In this document: piece after piece, positions 1 through 12,729 of the stretch
Layout: each line of letters starts with the position of its first letter
Position numbering within the stretch: position 1 is the first letter of the stretch
Origin: Rhodamnia argentea
Taxonomy: Eukaryota > Streptophyta > Magnoliopsida > Myrtales > Myrtaceae
DNA length: 64,000 bases
Assembly (NCBI RefSeq): GCF_020921035.1
Contig: NC_063151.1
Coordinates: forward strand, 23,442,934 to 23,506,933
Reading direction: 5' to 3'
Position numbers and translations under genes: made by a program
The notes under the pieces: generated by a model
Databases searched by the model: none
What the model was told of the DNA's origin: nothing
Seen by the model: the letters and a program-made list of their open reading frames with translations, nothing else

Positions 1-1062
1 TGCCGCGCCGATGACTCCGTTCGGCAAGGAGGTGACTGCCGCCTTCAAGAACCTGACGAAGCCAATGTGGCTGCTCTACCTTATGACCGCCCTCAACTGG
101 ATCGCGTGGTTCCCGTTCATTCTCTACGACACCGACTGGATGGGCCTCGAGGTGTACGGCGGGAAGGCGCACGGGACGGGCGAGCAGAAGCGGGTGTACG
201 ACCTCGGTGTTCACGCTGGCGCCTTGGGTCTAATGCTCAACTCGGTGGTCCTCGCTTTCTTCTCCCTACTGATTGAGCCCGTCGGCAAGCTGGTGGGCGG
301 CCTCAAGACGTGGTGGGCCCTCGTCAACATCGTCCTAGCCATCGGTTTGTTCTGCACCATCCCCGTCACAAGGATGGCCAAGGCGTACCGGGCAACCCAC
401 GGCATGGTCCCACCCCCCGCCCACATCAAGGGCGGCGCTCTCGGCATCTTCTCCGTCCTCGGTATCCCACTCTCGGTGAGCATTCATTTTTATGTTTTCT
501 ATTTCCCCTTGTTCATTAGCGAATGAGATCGAACAGGAGCAACCAGGTCACTCATCTCCTACCCGACGTTGTGTAGGTCACATACAGTGTTCCATTTGCG
601 TTGGCATCAATCTACTCATCCACTGCTGGCGCTGGCCAAGGTAAAATATTTTATCTTCTTTTCTCCGACTTCTTCAGCTAGGTTTGGAACTGATCATGAT
701 CATCAATGCAGGGCTTTCTTTGGGCATTGTCAACATTGCGGTCTGTGTCCCGCAGGTAATATAACAAACGCAATCGAACCTCAACGTGCATTACTTGATT
801 CTGTTCGATTTGATTAGATGCCTCGGACGATGATTAATCGAGACAGTTCGTTTCTTCGTGCTTTTGTTCTAATTCGGTTTTGTAGATGATTGTGGCCGCT
901 GTAAGCGGGAGGCTCGACCAAGCATTTGGAGGCGGGAACCTGCCGGCGTTCATCATGGGCGGTATTGCGGCTGTGGTGAGCTCCCTCGTGGCTCTGTTCG
1001 TGCTCCCAAACCCGCCCTCACAGGCTTCCGTGCCCGTCCTCATTGCTGGTGGCGGACATTGA
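1..1062 (+). CDS. Sucrose transporter (SUC/SUT, type I-like), 3' part
   Basis: Proton-coupled sucrose symporter of the GPH/MFS family, normally in the plasma membrane and used in phloem loading or sink uptake. The window holds the C-terminal half, about 252 residues, open at the left edge. Exons: <1-475, 577-640, 712-755, 886-1062, all with GT/AG borders and consistent phase. Visible family motifs: LNWIAWFPF and DTDWMG followed by EVYGG in the first exon, GAGQG at the exon 2/3 join, FGGGNLPAF in the last exon, and a type I-like tail ending in GGGH. Several hydrophobic stretches match transmembrane helices 7-12. ATG at base 11 is internal, because the frame stays open to base 2 and the homology already runs there. 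Somewhat divergent from AtSUC2-type proteins (VNIAVCVPQ where LNLAIV-PQ is usual, from memory). Family call sure; subgroup less so. Confidence 0.93.
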
Positions 1063-1262
1063 TCTGAAGCCGAAGCGTCTTTACGTAGCTTCCTCTCGAT
1101 CTCTCCCCCCTTAGCAGCCTTGCATGCTCGCATTGTTCCTCCGCCTTCACCAGGCTTCACCGCCCTATTTCTCGATCCAAAATGAAGTCCGCCGCCGCGA
1201 TTTAGGTTCCTTTTTTTTTTTTTGTGTGGGGGGGGTGATTCTTGTATTTCCCCGAATTCTGT

Positions 1263-1268
1263 AATAAA
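1263..1268 (+). terminator. Poly(A) signal of the sucrose transporter gene
   Basis: AATAAA about 200 bases after the stop codon, just after a T-rich and G-rich stretch (1209-1236) and before an A/GA-rich run. A usual place for a plant near-upstream element. The cleavage site is not visible. Confidence 0.5.
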
Positions 1269-1299
1269 TTAAAAAAAAGAGAAGAGAGAGTGAACATGC

Positions 1300-2640
1300 G
1301 AACATGAAATCTCTTTTTCGTGTCATGAGCGTCCAATGTTCTCTCCTAATTCTACCGTCTCTAATAAAAGTGTGTAATTGTCAAAGGTTGTCGTACCTGA
1401 TATGCACGCACGGCACTGATACGAGTGATCGACGCCATGCGACTGCACGTGCTAGAAAGGACTCGTGCCAAGCAGCGGACTTAGGTTACAACTTATTTTC
1501 ACAGAAACGACAATCGATAAAATTAACGTAAGAATTAATCAGTTTACCATAAAGTTCGCTATTGCCTATTAAGAATGAGAGATTCGATTAGATATGGGGT
1601 AATAAACATTACATATACTATACTCGTAAGTTCACTATTGCCCCCTTTTTTTTTTTGCCTTTTTGCCTATCTACTCATGCTCCTCGTTAGGGTGAATGTC
1701 AAGATCGTGGTCCGATAGAAAAACATTAGTCGTTATCGATCGATGCGTGAATTGCTCGAGTCGAAATAATAATAGAGAATACTTTGAGGGTAGTATATAC
1801 TATCCTTGAAACCCTCTCTAGAATGTTCTATTATTTCATCTCAATCTCATTCCGAGAAATTAATCTCTCGTTGTCAAGTCTTCTCGTTAAATTCGCTATC
1901 GAGTGTCTACTATTTCTCTGTTCTTCTTTTACACCAGAGGCTTAGTGGGTGTTTTATGTTACTGCCGCTTCAATACTATCCTCTGATACTTTGCTTGTTT
2001 TGTCAAACACCAGTATAAGAACTTCAGTCTTTTAACATTGTTCATGGTGGTGATTGCCTCCTGGTCTTATATTTGGAGGAAGTTCTTTTTCTTTCTTTGC
2101 TTTTTCGTCCTGCGATGATACAAATATAAACGGTCCACGGGAAGAAAAGCATTTAAATCGTTGGATCAATTTCACATCGCTCAAGAGTCCCGGGCTAGAG
2201 CCCTTTTGAAATCTCTGCTCGTGCGTCTTCCTCTCAATTTGCACGCATCATGCTTTTCTAATGCAACGTGATCGTTGCGGATGCATAGTTTTCTGTGCTC
2301 ACCGATCGATTCATTCGAAGTAGCCTCTCTTTTTTCAATAGGATTAGCCGAAAAAAAGGCGTGGAGACACGACCAGCATAATATCCACTAGAGCGTTGCC
2401 ATAAGGGTTGCACGTGCTTTGATAAATGTTCGGTTTGAATCATATCTATTACAAGTCAACTCTTAACATTTTGTCTCTTTTGCGAAAAATATTGCATTTT
2501 TGAAAAATGTATTTTAAGAGGTCCTTTTCTAAGAAAATTACGATATTTTTCGATATTTGACTGAAATCCGAAAATGAATTGAAAAATATTTTCTAATATT
2601 TGGTAAGGAAAATCAATTTTTACCGTATATGTCTTTTAAT
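1300..2640. other. Intergenic spacer, no gene seen
   Basis: AT-rich DNA between the transporter and the GC-core element. The open frames here are short, lack splice-linked partners and resemble no protein I know. From about 2460 the sequence becomes a low-complexity A/T stretch with repeated gaaaaat/attttc words, which looks like the left arm of the element that follows. Confidence 0.5.
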
Positions 2641-3180
2641 AAATTTTTTACTTTTCAAAAAAATTGAATTTTTAAATTATTTTTTTTTTTATCTTTTTTC
2701 TCTTTTAAATTTTCTTTGATATTTTTTTATCTTTGTTTTTCTTTTATTTATTTATTTTTATCTTTTTCCTTTCTTCTTCGGCTGGCGACGGCCACAGCGA
2801 GCAGTCGCCGAGCCTCGCCACTTGCCTGCAAGCTCAAGGCTCGCATCGCTAGCCTCGAGCGAGGCCATCGGAGGGGCTGCAAGGCTCAGTCGAGCCCGAG
2901 GCGTCAAGGTGAGCCACGAGGTCTCCAGATCTGGCGAGGCCGCGACGCTTGGCCGAGCTCAAGGCGGCGAAGCAAGCCGCGAGCTTGCTAGATCTGGCGA
3001 GCGAAGTGCGTATGAAGGAGCTCGAACAAGATGACGACGGCGAAATGGTGGTGGGACTAGGTTCGTACGAAGGGAAGGTGAGGTTGTTGGGCGGCGGCGG
3101 AGACGATGCTGCTGTAGGGTATTCAACAGCCGAACAGCCGACTCTCGCCCAACCCATCGCCTTCATCTCATAGTCGTTTC
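2641..3180. mobile_element. GC-core inverted-repeat element, right arm missing
   Basis: An AT/T-rich left arm (about 2490-2775) runs into a sharp GC-rich core (2779-3170) full of cgagcc, gcgagg and ggctcg words. The same architecture occurs at 13945-14400, 52543-53499, 60913-61512 and 61541-62149. Here the core is not followed by an A-rich right arm, so the copy appears truncated or the right side was replaced. Open frames in the core are on both strands and are a composition effect. Class inferred: non-autonomous DNA transposon. Confidence 0.45.
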
Positions 3181-3250
3181 TCACCCTCGTTATCGAAGCT
3201 TGCTGTTACTCTTTCTCCATCCTCCAATCTCCTTCTCTGGTACAGCCTTC

Positions 3251-4250
3251 GTTCCCACTAGGGTTTACTGGAAGTGAAACTTTTCGATGATCTGATCGAG
3301 CTGCTTATCGAACTGTTATTAGAATGGCAATCGAAATTTGTAAGGAGGAGAGAACGGGATGGAGGAAGAGAGAGAGAATGGAAGATTTTCTCTGTTTTAG
3401 AAAGTTACACGAGACAGATAAGCATGAGATTAGACATAGCCATTCAGAACCGGAGGCCCAGAACCAAAATCGGCCCTCAAGGGCCGGTTCCGATTTCAAT
3501 ATTATCGGGCTGTTCCGGGGTAGTTTCAACCCGTTTAATTTTTTTTTTTTTTTAAAAAGAGGGCCTTGTGGGGAAAGAGCTGCTAGGCTCTTCCCCCCTC
3601 TCCCCTCCAAAACAACAGCTCTTTGGGCAATTGCTGGAACATAATTGAGTGTTTTAGCTCTTTTATTAATGGGAGAAAAAAAATAAAGAGGAGTTGCAAA
3701 AACAACACATTTTGACCAAAAAAAAAAAACACATATCGGACAATTAGGTGGCGTGCAAAGAATGGTCGGGGCTCGCCTGTTCCCCAGTGATGTGACACAC
3801 TCGAGCACAGCCATATCTATTTATCTTCAAGGGTAGGCAAAAGTTCAAGAAATATATAATTATATTAATGATAATTCATTAAGTTCAAGCCTATTCATCT
3901 CCTCTCATTTTTTTCCCAAATTTTATTACCATGTATAATTTGATTATAATTTATAATTTATTATGTTTATTTCATTATTTATTATTTTAAAAATTAAATG
4001 TAAAAAACGAAACCAGAACCGGCCTGAAATGGCAGTTCGGCACAACCGGCCACGTCTACATGAGATAGAGAGAGAAAATGATTTCCAGCAATACAAACCG
4101 GCTAGAGACACCTTCTCGATGTAATTGAGTGGTTCAGTTCATACGTAATACGGGCCGGGCCCTACAGTTGGGCCTCATTATACTTTTTCCTGGCCCACGA
4201 GCTTCACAGGGTCCGTCTGGCTCTAACGAAAAACGCTACTTGGACTTGTC
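3251..4250. other. Spacer with CCGG-rich repeat ends
   Basis: No gene seen. Around 3440-3530 and 4005-4055 there are clustered accgg/ccggtt words (for example ggccggttcc at 3482) in partly inverted order, with a T-run at 3540-3553 and A-runs near 3720. This fits the ends of a degenerate non-autonomous repeat like those near 26.9 and 28.4-29.2 kb. The last part (4260-4375) has CT and CA tracts and is likely leader or promoter of the next gene. Confidence 0.35.
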
Positions 4251-4639
4251 ATCTGCCGCTACTACCCTGAGTCTCTCTCTCTCTCCTGCGGGATCGATCT
4301 GCTGCTTCGAGAACCTCCCCAGGCCATCGCCATTTTCGCCGGTAACCCCCCCTCTCTCTCTCTCACACACACACACATGTATTTGGGAGCTTCAGGCACG
4401 AACAAAATCGTCTTGTTAACCTCCGAGGTCGGTGCTATGCAATCGAACTGTGATGCTGATGAAGTCGTGCGTGTAGTAAAATCTCACTTCGGTGTTTTGA
4501 CTGTGCATTCCTCTGTGTCTCAGCGACCTGTTACATTGTCGGGCGCTCTCGAAGAAGCTTCCGACTCCTGCTGCTCCGTGGCTGAACCCGGCGTCGCGTC
4601 GTTTTGAGTGTAGGAGGAGAAGAGCGTGAGGAGGGACAG

Positions 4640-7600
4640 ATGGAAGAACTAAGTAAGGCTATGGACCAGCACATGGACCAAATGGCGGATCTTGTCCAGA
4701 AAATCTCGGCCGAGCTTCGATCTGGACTTGGACCTGCATACGATAACTTCCTTGGGTTTTTCCATGCGATTGATTGGAAGGTTTCTGTTTCTGCTTCCTT
4801 TTTCCCTGTTTTCCCATTCATTTGCATTACTTACTTGAATAGAAAAACCATTATGATTCTGGTGGACCGATACAGTGGTGAATTCGTGCAGCCATTTGTA
4901 GTTGTATTGCAGAGACTGAAAGGACTTACATTTTCTGTTTCTGATTTACTTTTGTCAATTTAAGATCGCGGCTCTTTGTATATTGTTGATGTAGGTGCAG
5001 TTTTGTTTTTTATTTTGATTTTGCTTTTTTGCCACGGGGAACTTATACTTTTGTGTGATATTGCTCACTGACGCTTGATTTGTGTCATCTTGCCTCCTAG
5101 ACATTCACAACCTATGCCAATTTGCTATAATCCTTAAAGTCAACATTTTTCTAAAGGCCAAATTCGATTCCTCTGGAGCAAATGAGACTGTGACATATAG
5201 CTTTGTAGATGAAATGGCTATTACTATCCAGAAGAACTGTAGGGGGCAAACTAATATGGAGTGCAAACTTTAGGTGGCATACTGCGTATTTCCCTTTTAT
5301 CACTGTGCACAACATACTGCTGCAAGCTTCTTCTTATAACCTTTGTTTGTAGAGGTTTGTAAGGCAACCTCTATTTAGCTGAGTTTAAGTGGCAAATTAC
5401 ATTTCTGTTTTTAGTAGTACTACTGGTCTGGAGGATGGTCACTGGTTTTATTGCTGGATTAGTGTATATCTAGTAGGCAATTTGGTGAAAACATTTTGCT
5501 TCCTATATCCTGAACAATATATATTCTTTTGGATATCCGACTATGCTATCTTAGAAATGTTGTCCACAACACCACATATTGACCCTACTATACTGAACAC
5601 TTAATGCGATTGATTAACTTCATCTTGGATTAGCTAATATTCTGCCAAAGTTGTTGATTAAAGCATTTTTATACGATATGTCAATCTGTATAGATGGTGT
5701 TAGACCCTTTATTTGTTGCCAAGGGTATAGAGCATGTGAATTTGCTCGCTTCATGATAATGGCCGTGTGCTCTTGATACAATTTTTGTTGTTATTGCCTT
5801 GCCTAAAGTTCACTTCTGTCAATGTTTATTTCTGGAATATTGTTGTAGTTCACTCGGTTTTGATGGTTAAACTTAAAGCAGTATTCCATCATTTTATGAT
5901 TATTAATGTTGTCATTTTTTTCAGGAACCTTGGTTAATTTGCTTAATCTCATTCCATATAGTGTTGCTGATAATAGTAATCATCTCAAGGAAGAGTGTTA
6001 ACTTCCAGATGTGTTTATTTCTCCTGACATGTGAGTGTTCTGCCAAAATGCTGACCTATGAGTTTTATCAGCACTTTGGTGCTATAATATGAATGATCAG
6101 CATTAAGTGTATTTTGATTCTTCATTTTCTTAACTTTTTGCCATAAGTTGATGTTTCTGAACCTTCTCTCCTTCCATCGTGGGGTTCTTATACATCGCAA
6201 AGCAGTGAAGAAATGACATTGACAGCGGTAAGAATATGACTTGCATGGGATTGTAAAACAGTCAATGCTCTTTTAAAAACGACTTTTTTAGGTCAGCTTG
6301 TCCTGGTATAGAATCTGCAAAGACTGAAATCACAACGCTCCTTGCCAGTATGTTCTTGGTCTGGTCTGAAACAACTGGCCCTGGCTTTAACAAATTCTGA
6401 ATAGTCCTGACTATATTGTACCCCTTAAGCCATAGCTTTATTGGTGGAGGATTCTCTACACCCCAGGAATATTTGTTGGATTGCAAATGCATAGCTATAA
6501 GTGCAAATACAGATTTACTTTACTAATTGTGTTAGTTCATTCTAGAGGCCAACTGTCCATGCTGTTGTTCCTCTTCTATTGTAATCCACATCAAGGGTAG
6601 AATATTCTGAACTTCTTTAATGTTCAACAGCTTCTCCCGGCTTGAAATCTTTGCACATACTTGATGTATGAAGATCCTGTTTTCTGTTATGGCTGAATGG
6701 TAGTAACATAAGTAGGCCTTGCTGGCTCTTATCTTTCTGTTCTTATAAGGGATTTCGTCCTTAATATTCGTAGGAGCTTTGCCATTATGCGAAGTACAGA
6801 CTTATGGACTTAAAGATGCTACTTGATGTATTTCTTCTTAACATGTCTACGTGAAGTCACACCTTCGTCACACAGCTTTATAGATTGTGCAGGAGCAACT
6901 CTTGTTCCTCTCTTCTAAGATCTTTTGTAGAATTTCTCTTGAGACCATGATATATGCTTCCACCAAATATATGTTGACATCCTTGTTTGTCCTTGCACAT
7001 TTCCACCAGTGCTTGCAGCAAACATTTTGCTTCCATTGTCGATCTTCCTATCTAAACCTAATTTGGTTCTTTGAAACATGCATTTCTTGCCCAAGCCTGC
7101 CGCCAACTTGACAGCATGACTCATCTGCTCATTTTCTTCATCATTGGCACAATTGTCAATGTCATGCAAGTATTATAAATATCTATGAGGTGCCAAAGCA
7201 CTTTTCCATATTTGCCAAGCACTTTTCTCAATGATACTTTTCTGAAAAACACAGTAACCCATCTCCTCCATAATCTTAAACTGTTTTATCATGGTTAAAG
7301 CTGCAATTTAGTCTGACTATATTTCCATTCATCTTTTCAAAGCCTTAAAATCTTCATCCTCAGAAAATTGTCAAAGTAATCCCACATACTTGCAAATTAC
7401 TCGATAAGAAAAGTGTTTCTTCATAAACATTTATGTGAATGGCGAAAGCTTATGAAAATGTCTTCACCATCTGCTTGGTACATTTTTTAAATGAGATGCT
7501 CATTTTATGCTTGTGCAGCTATTATGTGCTGCGTTGGAAGAAAAGATATGATTCCTGTAGTTAATCCCGTACTAAGTCTGTTCTGAAGTTCGAGTCCTGT

Positions 7601-7952
7601 TTTTACTGATCCTGTGCAGTGAGTGGCGTTTATCTTGCTGAGAGGCTGAATAAATTTTTGGGAGACAACTGGAGGAGCTTTGCAACCCAGAACTATTTTG
7701 ATCCGCATGGACTATTTCTGTCAACACTCTGGTCAGGGCCTCTACTGTTTATTGCAATTGTGATCTTGGTATGTGTCTGCACATCATTGCCCTCCTACTC
7801 AAGTATTATATGATTCTTAACTGCATCTGTCTGATCAAAATTTTACTTACATATTGCAGGTAAATACGCTTTTTTCGTTGTGCCATCTGATCGTTCGGTG
7901 GAAAAAGGCTGAGCTGAGACATAGAGCAAGGCTTTCTCGTAAGCAGGACTGA
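4640..7952 (+). CDS. TMEM18-like membrane protein
   Basis: Homologue of transmembrane protein 18, a small multi-pass protein that in animals sits in the nuclear envelope; its role in plants is not established. Exons: 4640-4780, 5925-6030, 7620-7768, 7860-7952, giving 162 residues, the usual length. The start is the ATG at 4640 (MEELSKAMDQ); the frame upstream of it has no ATG. Family signatures: FHAIDWK at the end of exon 1, GVYLAERLNKFLGDNWRSF and YFDPHGLF in exon 3, and a basic tail RWKKAELRHRARLSRKQD. Three hydrophobic segments: about 48-66, 71-83 and 108-133. Exon 2 is bounded by a clear tttttttcag acceptor and gtgagt donor. The leader (4260-4639) has CT and CA repeats. Looks like the counterpart of Arabidopsis At1g34350 (from memory). 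Introns of 1.1 and 1.6 kb hold no other gene. Confidence 0.92.
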
Positions 7953-9583
7953 CTTTTTTATTCTGCGGTAGTTACTGAGGTAACGCGTGGCCAGAAGCAT
8001 CAGTCTCTCCTGATCTTGCTATATAGCTCAAGCACCCCCAATGCTTGACGGGCGATGACTTTTGATCATAATATGTGGGGAGTGAATCTTTTATCACAAG
8101 CCTTTCTGTCTGAGCTTCTCTTCATGCGGAGTTAGTCTTGGTCGAAGATTTGTATACTTGGATCTCATTCGGTTCTAGATAGTAGAACGTCCTAATTTGA
8201 AATTGCGCTCACATGGTGTTTCTTTTTCAGTGGTGTAAAGCATTTCTTCTAAATAGCTGTGCTGGAACTGCTCCATTTTGGGAATCATATAATCAGGAAA
8301 TCTGTAATCGTGGTTCTTTGCTTCTCACGTGACCTTGTGCATTGTTGACATATATCAAAGGTGCATTTTGGTGAAATTTACGAATATTGTGGGAGGCAAA
8401 ACGGGTCGTTTACTGCTTGCAGTGCATTCTTTTTCTTTAAATTGTCAAACAGCAGCTGTTATCCGCCCGACTATCGACGTGGTGAAAACATGACTTATCT
8501 AGGGGTGAAGTTTCAAACTTGAAGGTGAGCATGTTAAACGAAACTTCCAAGTCTAGTATTAATCGCTCCCCTATTTTCATTCATTGCGGTCAAACAGTAA
8601 GGTCATGGTTATTTCACTTGCTTCGGGTTTTCAAACCAAATTGAGAACCACTTCTGAATCACATATTTGAGGAGCTGTTAGTGGACTTTTGGTTTAGACA
8701 GCTATTTAAGCATCATAATCAGAGAAGACTTTCGTCAATCAATCTTTTACTTGTGTTTTATAAATATGGAGATCGTCCACTTTTTTATTTATTAAATGTA
8801 CATGTGGGTGACATTCATATTTGTGATTGACAAACCTGAGAGGACGCGAGGACAATATATATGCTGCTTTATACAGTCACAAGGGCGACTTGCGAGTGTT
8901 ATATGTTCAATATCGTCGAAGGAATCGTGTATTGCTTTGAAGAGCATGCGGAAAGCCTACTAGTACATGTTCAGCCGGTATTTTTCACCCGGAAATTATA
9001 CCTGATTCCAATGCTTCAACCGGCTTTTGCTGTGTCTATCCATCGTAACCAATATAAATTGCGTACCGCACAAGCTGCAGTTCTCATCATTTTCTGATGC
9101 CTCAATCATAGTGTCGCCAAAGTGAATACCTTTACAAGTGAAAATGAAAGAGAATAACAAGAGAAACAGGAAAACGCGCCGGGGATACACATATTAACGT
9201 GGCTATAGATTTCTTCTTATGGCCGGAAAGACTGCCACCGAAAACAAGTTTGTAGGAAAGAAGGGATACTTTCCATCTATATCTAACTACCGTCAGAAGC
9301 TTTTACAATATACTTATCGAGCTCACCTTCCTGTTCCTTGGTAATATGTGCACCATCCGACAGCACAAAATCAATGGGTAACTGGACCACAAGGGAAGTC
9401 ACTTGAACCAGATGATATGAACTGCACTACATGACTCTAATCTGTCAAAAAACTAGTTGCTCCTCCACGGAAAGATACGCTAGCCTCATGAGGAAGGCGA
9501 GGGCAGGAACAAAATAAAAAAAAAAAAAAAAACCCCTTTACACCTCTTTTGGTTGGAGAAGTGGAGTTTGACTGCAGTGTACT
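7953..9583. other. 3' flanks of two convergent genes
   Basis: Between the stop of the TMEM18-like gene (+) and the last exon of the exonuclease gene (-), which converge here. No coding segment or RNA gene recognised. An A-run at 9516-9532 stands near the 3' side of the minus-strand gene. Confidence 0.45.
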
Positions 9584-12500
9584 TCAGAACCAGATTGCTC
9601 CACCAAATTCATCTTCTACTTCAATCTCTCCCTTGAACATACCGTCTTCCATTATGCCAAGTTGCCAACAAGATGTTCCGCAACACCAAGCCTCAACATC
9701 CTCTATCTGAAGGATGCACAATGATAAAAAGCAAGAAATTAAGCACTGAAGCTGCAAATTTAGATATGAACTGAATATCCTGGAAGAGATGGAAACTTGA
9801 TATTTCTAGATTAATGACTAGAATTTGATCACTCGTTAATTGGCACGCCTTGATACAAGAATACATACAATGGACACGAGTTCATTGGTATGAAAACAAG
9901 AGGATTGCTAGTATCCCTTGAATCTAGAGACAGAATATATGGCTCTTGTCTTGGTATTAATAATTTGCAGAGGAGAAGCCTTGTTCAGCCTTTATTAGCT
10001 AATGCAATGGGACTGACTGACTTGAAGTCTAGACTAAGATAGATTGATTTGAAGTCTTGTTCAAGTGACACGTAAAGAAAATCAGTCTTTAGTAGGACTA
10101 GAACCTTGAAATTGAAGGACTTATGGGTTATATTGCTAACCGAAGCACCAGACAAGTCTCCAATCTTTTCCCTTTCTGGTTCTAAGAACACGGGCCAACA
10201 TCTACAATAAAACATCATCCAAGAATAGGCCAAATCTGCAAAAATGTTATAGAGTAACTCTCCTAGAGATGCTAACCTTCTGAGGTTAAATTCTTTGGAG
10301 GATGATGTCTATTGTGACGATAGAGCTTCGCCTCTCCCAGCAATGTGAGGAAGGTAGATAAATTTCTTGAATCACCAGCTGAATTTCTTTCAACTAACCA
10401 CTCCTCTCGAAGAAAAACATTGACATCCCTGTGTAAAATGTTGTTTATCACATCCAGGAGCATAATAACCTGAAACGAAATACTGAAAACATGGAAGAGG
10501 AACAGAAAGTGCGAGAAAAAGTTTACCTCCTCAATGCTAGAACTTTATAATTTCTTCGCAGATAATTTGCATACTTTGTAAGGGCTTCTTGTGCATATTG
10601 TTTCCCCACAGTTCTAACTGCTGCCGCGTTTAGTAAATTATCCAATGATCCATGTTTCTTTAGCAGCTTGAGGGCAGTTTTCCGACCAAATGCCGGAACT
10701 AAGTGTTGGATTCCAGGAACACCATCAACATCATCACCCAGGATGCATCCTGAGAAGTTTTCCAATAATAAGTTTCTGGAAGCCCAAGAAAGAAAAATAG
10801 ACCGTGTTAAACGGAATGGCTGTGTGGAGATTATGGATTTCAGTGTTGTTACCCAGCAGAACATAACCGCTCATCTAGATCATAGTGTTATCACCTGTAG
10901 TGAAGGATGACTAGTGATCTGATTCTTTACTTAAACATCAAAAAAGAAATTAAAAAAAAAAAAAAAGCTGCAGAAAAGAAATTTGATTCACGGTTAATTA
11001 TCGTAAACTTAAAGCCTGCTTAGTCATTGACTTTGACTTCTAAAAGCAGTGATGCAGCACATACTTACTAAGGCTCAGATCGGAATCTGGATCACAGTTA
11101 TACTGCTCGATATAGTGTTTCAGAGTGTAAAAGGACCAGCGATGTAACTCATCCACAGGCATAACAATTTGGACATCTTCAGAAATCAGCTGCTTAAAAT
11201 CTTTATCGGGAGAGGCAATGACTACTCGAAATCCTTTTTGAAGAGCTTGCTCCATGAGAGTAGCTATGACATCATCTGCCTCGTGGTCTTCAACCTTAAT
11301 GACCTGAATGACTTCATGTTATCACCAATTGAATTTACTGAAATATTATTTACTCAAGAAAATATTAGTAACTATTGAGATGACCAGGAGACAGCCCGGT
11401 GACACAAAAAAAGCGGCCCTTTACATCTCTGGCGCTAATGCCTTCCGATAACCAAATGAGTCTATATTCAGTTCGTCATAATTAGAAAATCACTCCCACA
11501 CAAGATTAGTGCTCTAATAAGTTGATGATATTAACTTTAAACAAACGAAATAAGGGACCTGAATTCATCAAGATCTTTGTACAAGTCCATCAAGAAATAG
11601 AGTTAACATTGCTAAATTCCACAAGGAATGCATAACACGTGAATGTTTAATAGACAGTTTCAAGTTTGTTCCTTTTGGTCGAAAAGGAATCACCTAATCA
11701 GAAAAAGAAATTCTAGAGACTTGAATATTCTACTTCTGTGACTATGGGTGGATAAATTTTTGAAATGTGATCGCTGTAGGTTTAACAGATCGAGCAGATG
11801 GCTCTTTTTCTTTTCACTTATAGATCATCAACCTATCATAGATACGGGATCCAACATAATAGTTGCTTTATGAAAACATCCTCGTCAAAATCATTCTGCC
11901 CCAATACTAATTCAGTATTATCCAGACATACACTGATTGCAATAGTTCCAACAGTTATTGCTACAATTCAGATGATAAAAAATAGGTTCCAAGGCTTACA
12001 AACCGGCACATTGCATTCCTTGAGAAAATTTATGACGACTTGATGAGATCTTTCCACTGAGCTCCATGAAGATCTCAGCAAAGGTGATACGTGCCTTGAG
12101 AATTTCCTCCTTTGCGCTTTGTACGAAGGCAACAACCGTCGTCGATGCTCACTGCCCCTTTCCCCATCAAGAACCTGCACACCAACAACCTCAATCAAAG
12201 TTGGGATTGATGTGAGAGTTAGATAGAGGGAGAGACAGAGACTGGTGGCTCACAGCAACAACAGGGTCGCTGTGGCTGACTTGAGAGAAGAAGAGAGAGA
12301 TCCAGCGAGCAAAGGAGTGCAAGCTGGGAGTGCTTCCCTCGTAGCACAAAGGGTTCACGTCCAAGAAGAAGACCCTCTTCTTGCTCGCCTTCATCTTTTT
12401 CTTCCTCACTCCTCTCGTCCCATCACCAATACTGCTGGGTCCGTCCGTCGAGGAAGATTGCTCATCAGCTGTTCGACGGAATGACACTGAAGGAGACAAG

Positions 12501-12643
12501 GTCGCTTGGATGCTCCGCGTCTTGCTTGCCTTTGTCGTAGCGGTGGTTGCATCTGCTCTGATCTTCAGGCTCGCGGAGAAGGGAAAAGACGAAGGCCATA
12601 GCGTCACCCTCGGTCGAGGTCTCACCTGCACCATCTCCATCAT
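9584..12643 (-). CDS. 5'-3' exonuclease family protein, probably organelle-targeted
   Basis: Member of the FEN/DNA polymerase I-type 5'-3' exonuclease family, likely acting on organellar or nuclear DNA flaps. Exons in transcript order: 12643-12254, 12174-12004, 11303-11069, 10749-10527, 10428-10277, and a probable last exon 9702-9584, giving 429 residues. The first ATG follows an in-frame TGA two codons upstream. Residues 1-75 are Ser/Thr/Arg-rich, like a transit peptide. Then come FLDVNPLCYEG (metal-binding Asp region), EDHEADDVIATL, ASPDKDFKQLI, and the helix-hairpin-helix part GDDVDGVPGIQHLVPAFGRKTA. If the intron at 10276-9703 is not removed, a stop at 10272 gives a 391-residue form ending KNLTSEG. 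The last exon encodes a coding-like tail (WCCGTSCWQLG, EVEDEFGGAIWF). Its acceptor is uncertain: 9702 keeps the frame, and 9706 has a better cag. Arabidopsis counterpart At1g34380 or At3g52050 (memory). Confidence 0.88.
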
Positions 12644-12729
12644 ATTTCAGCTCAAGCACGCTGAGCGGTGTTAACTTCAGAACGGAAGCACAAATGCGTA
12701 TAACCGCCACAAGAAATTCTTTCTTCTAA

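Noticed and set aside
3305-3814. 169-residue minus-strand frame
   Set aside because: Passes through T/A runs and repeat ends; composition unlike a protein.
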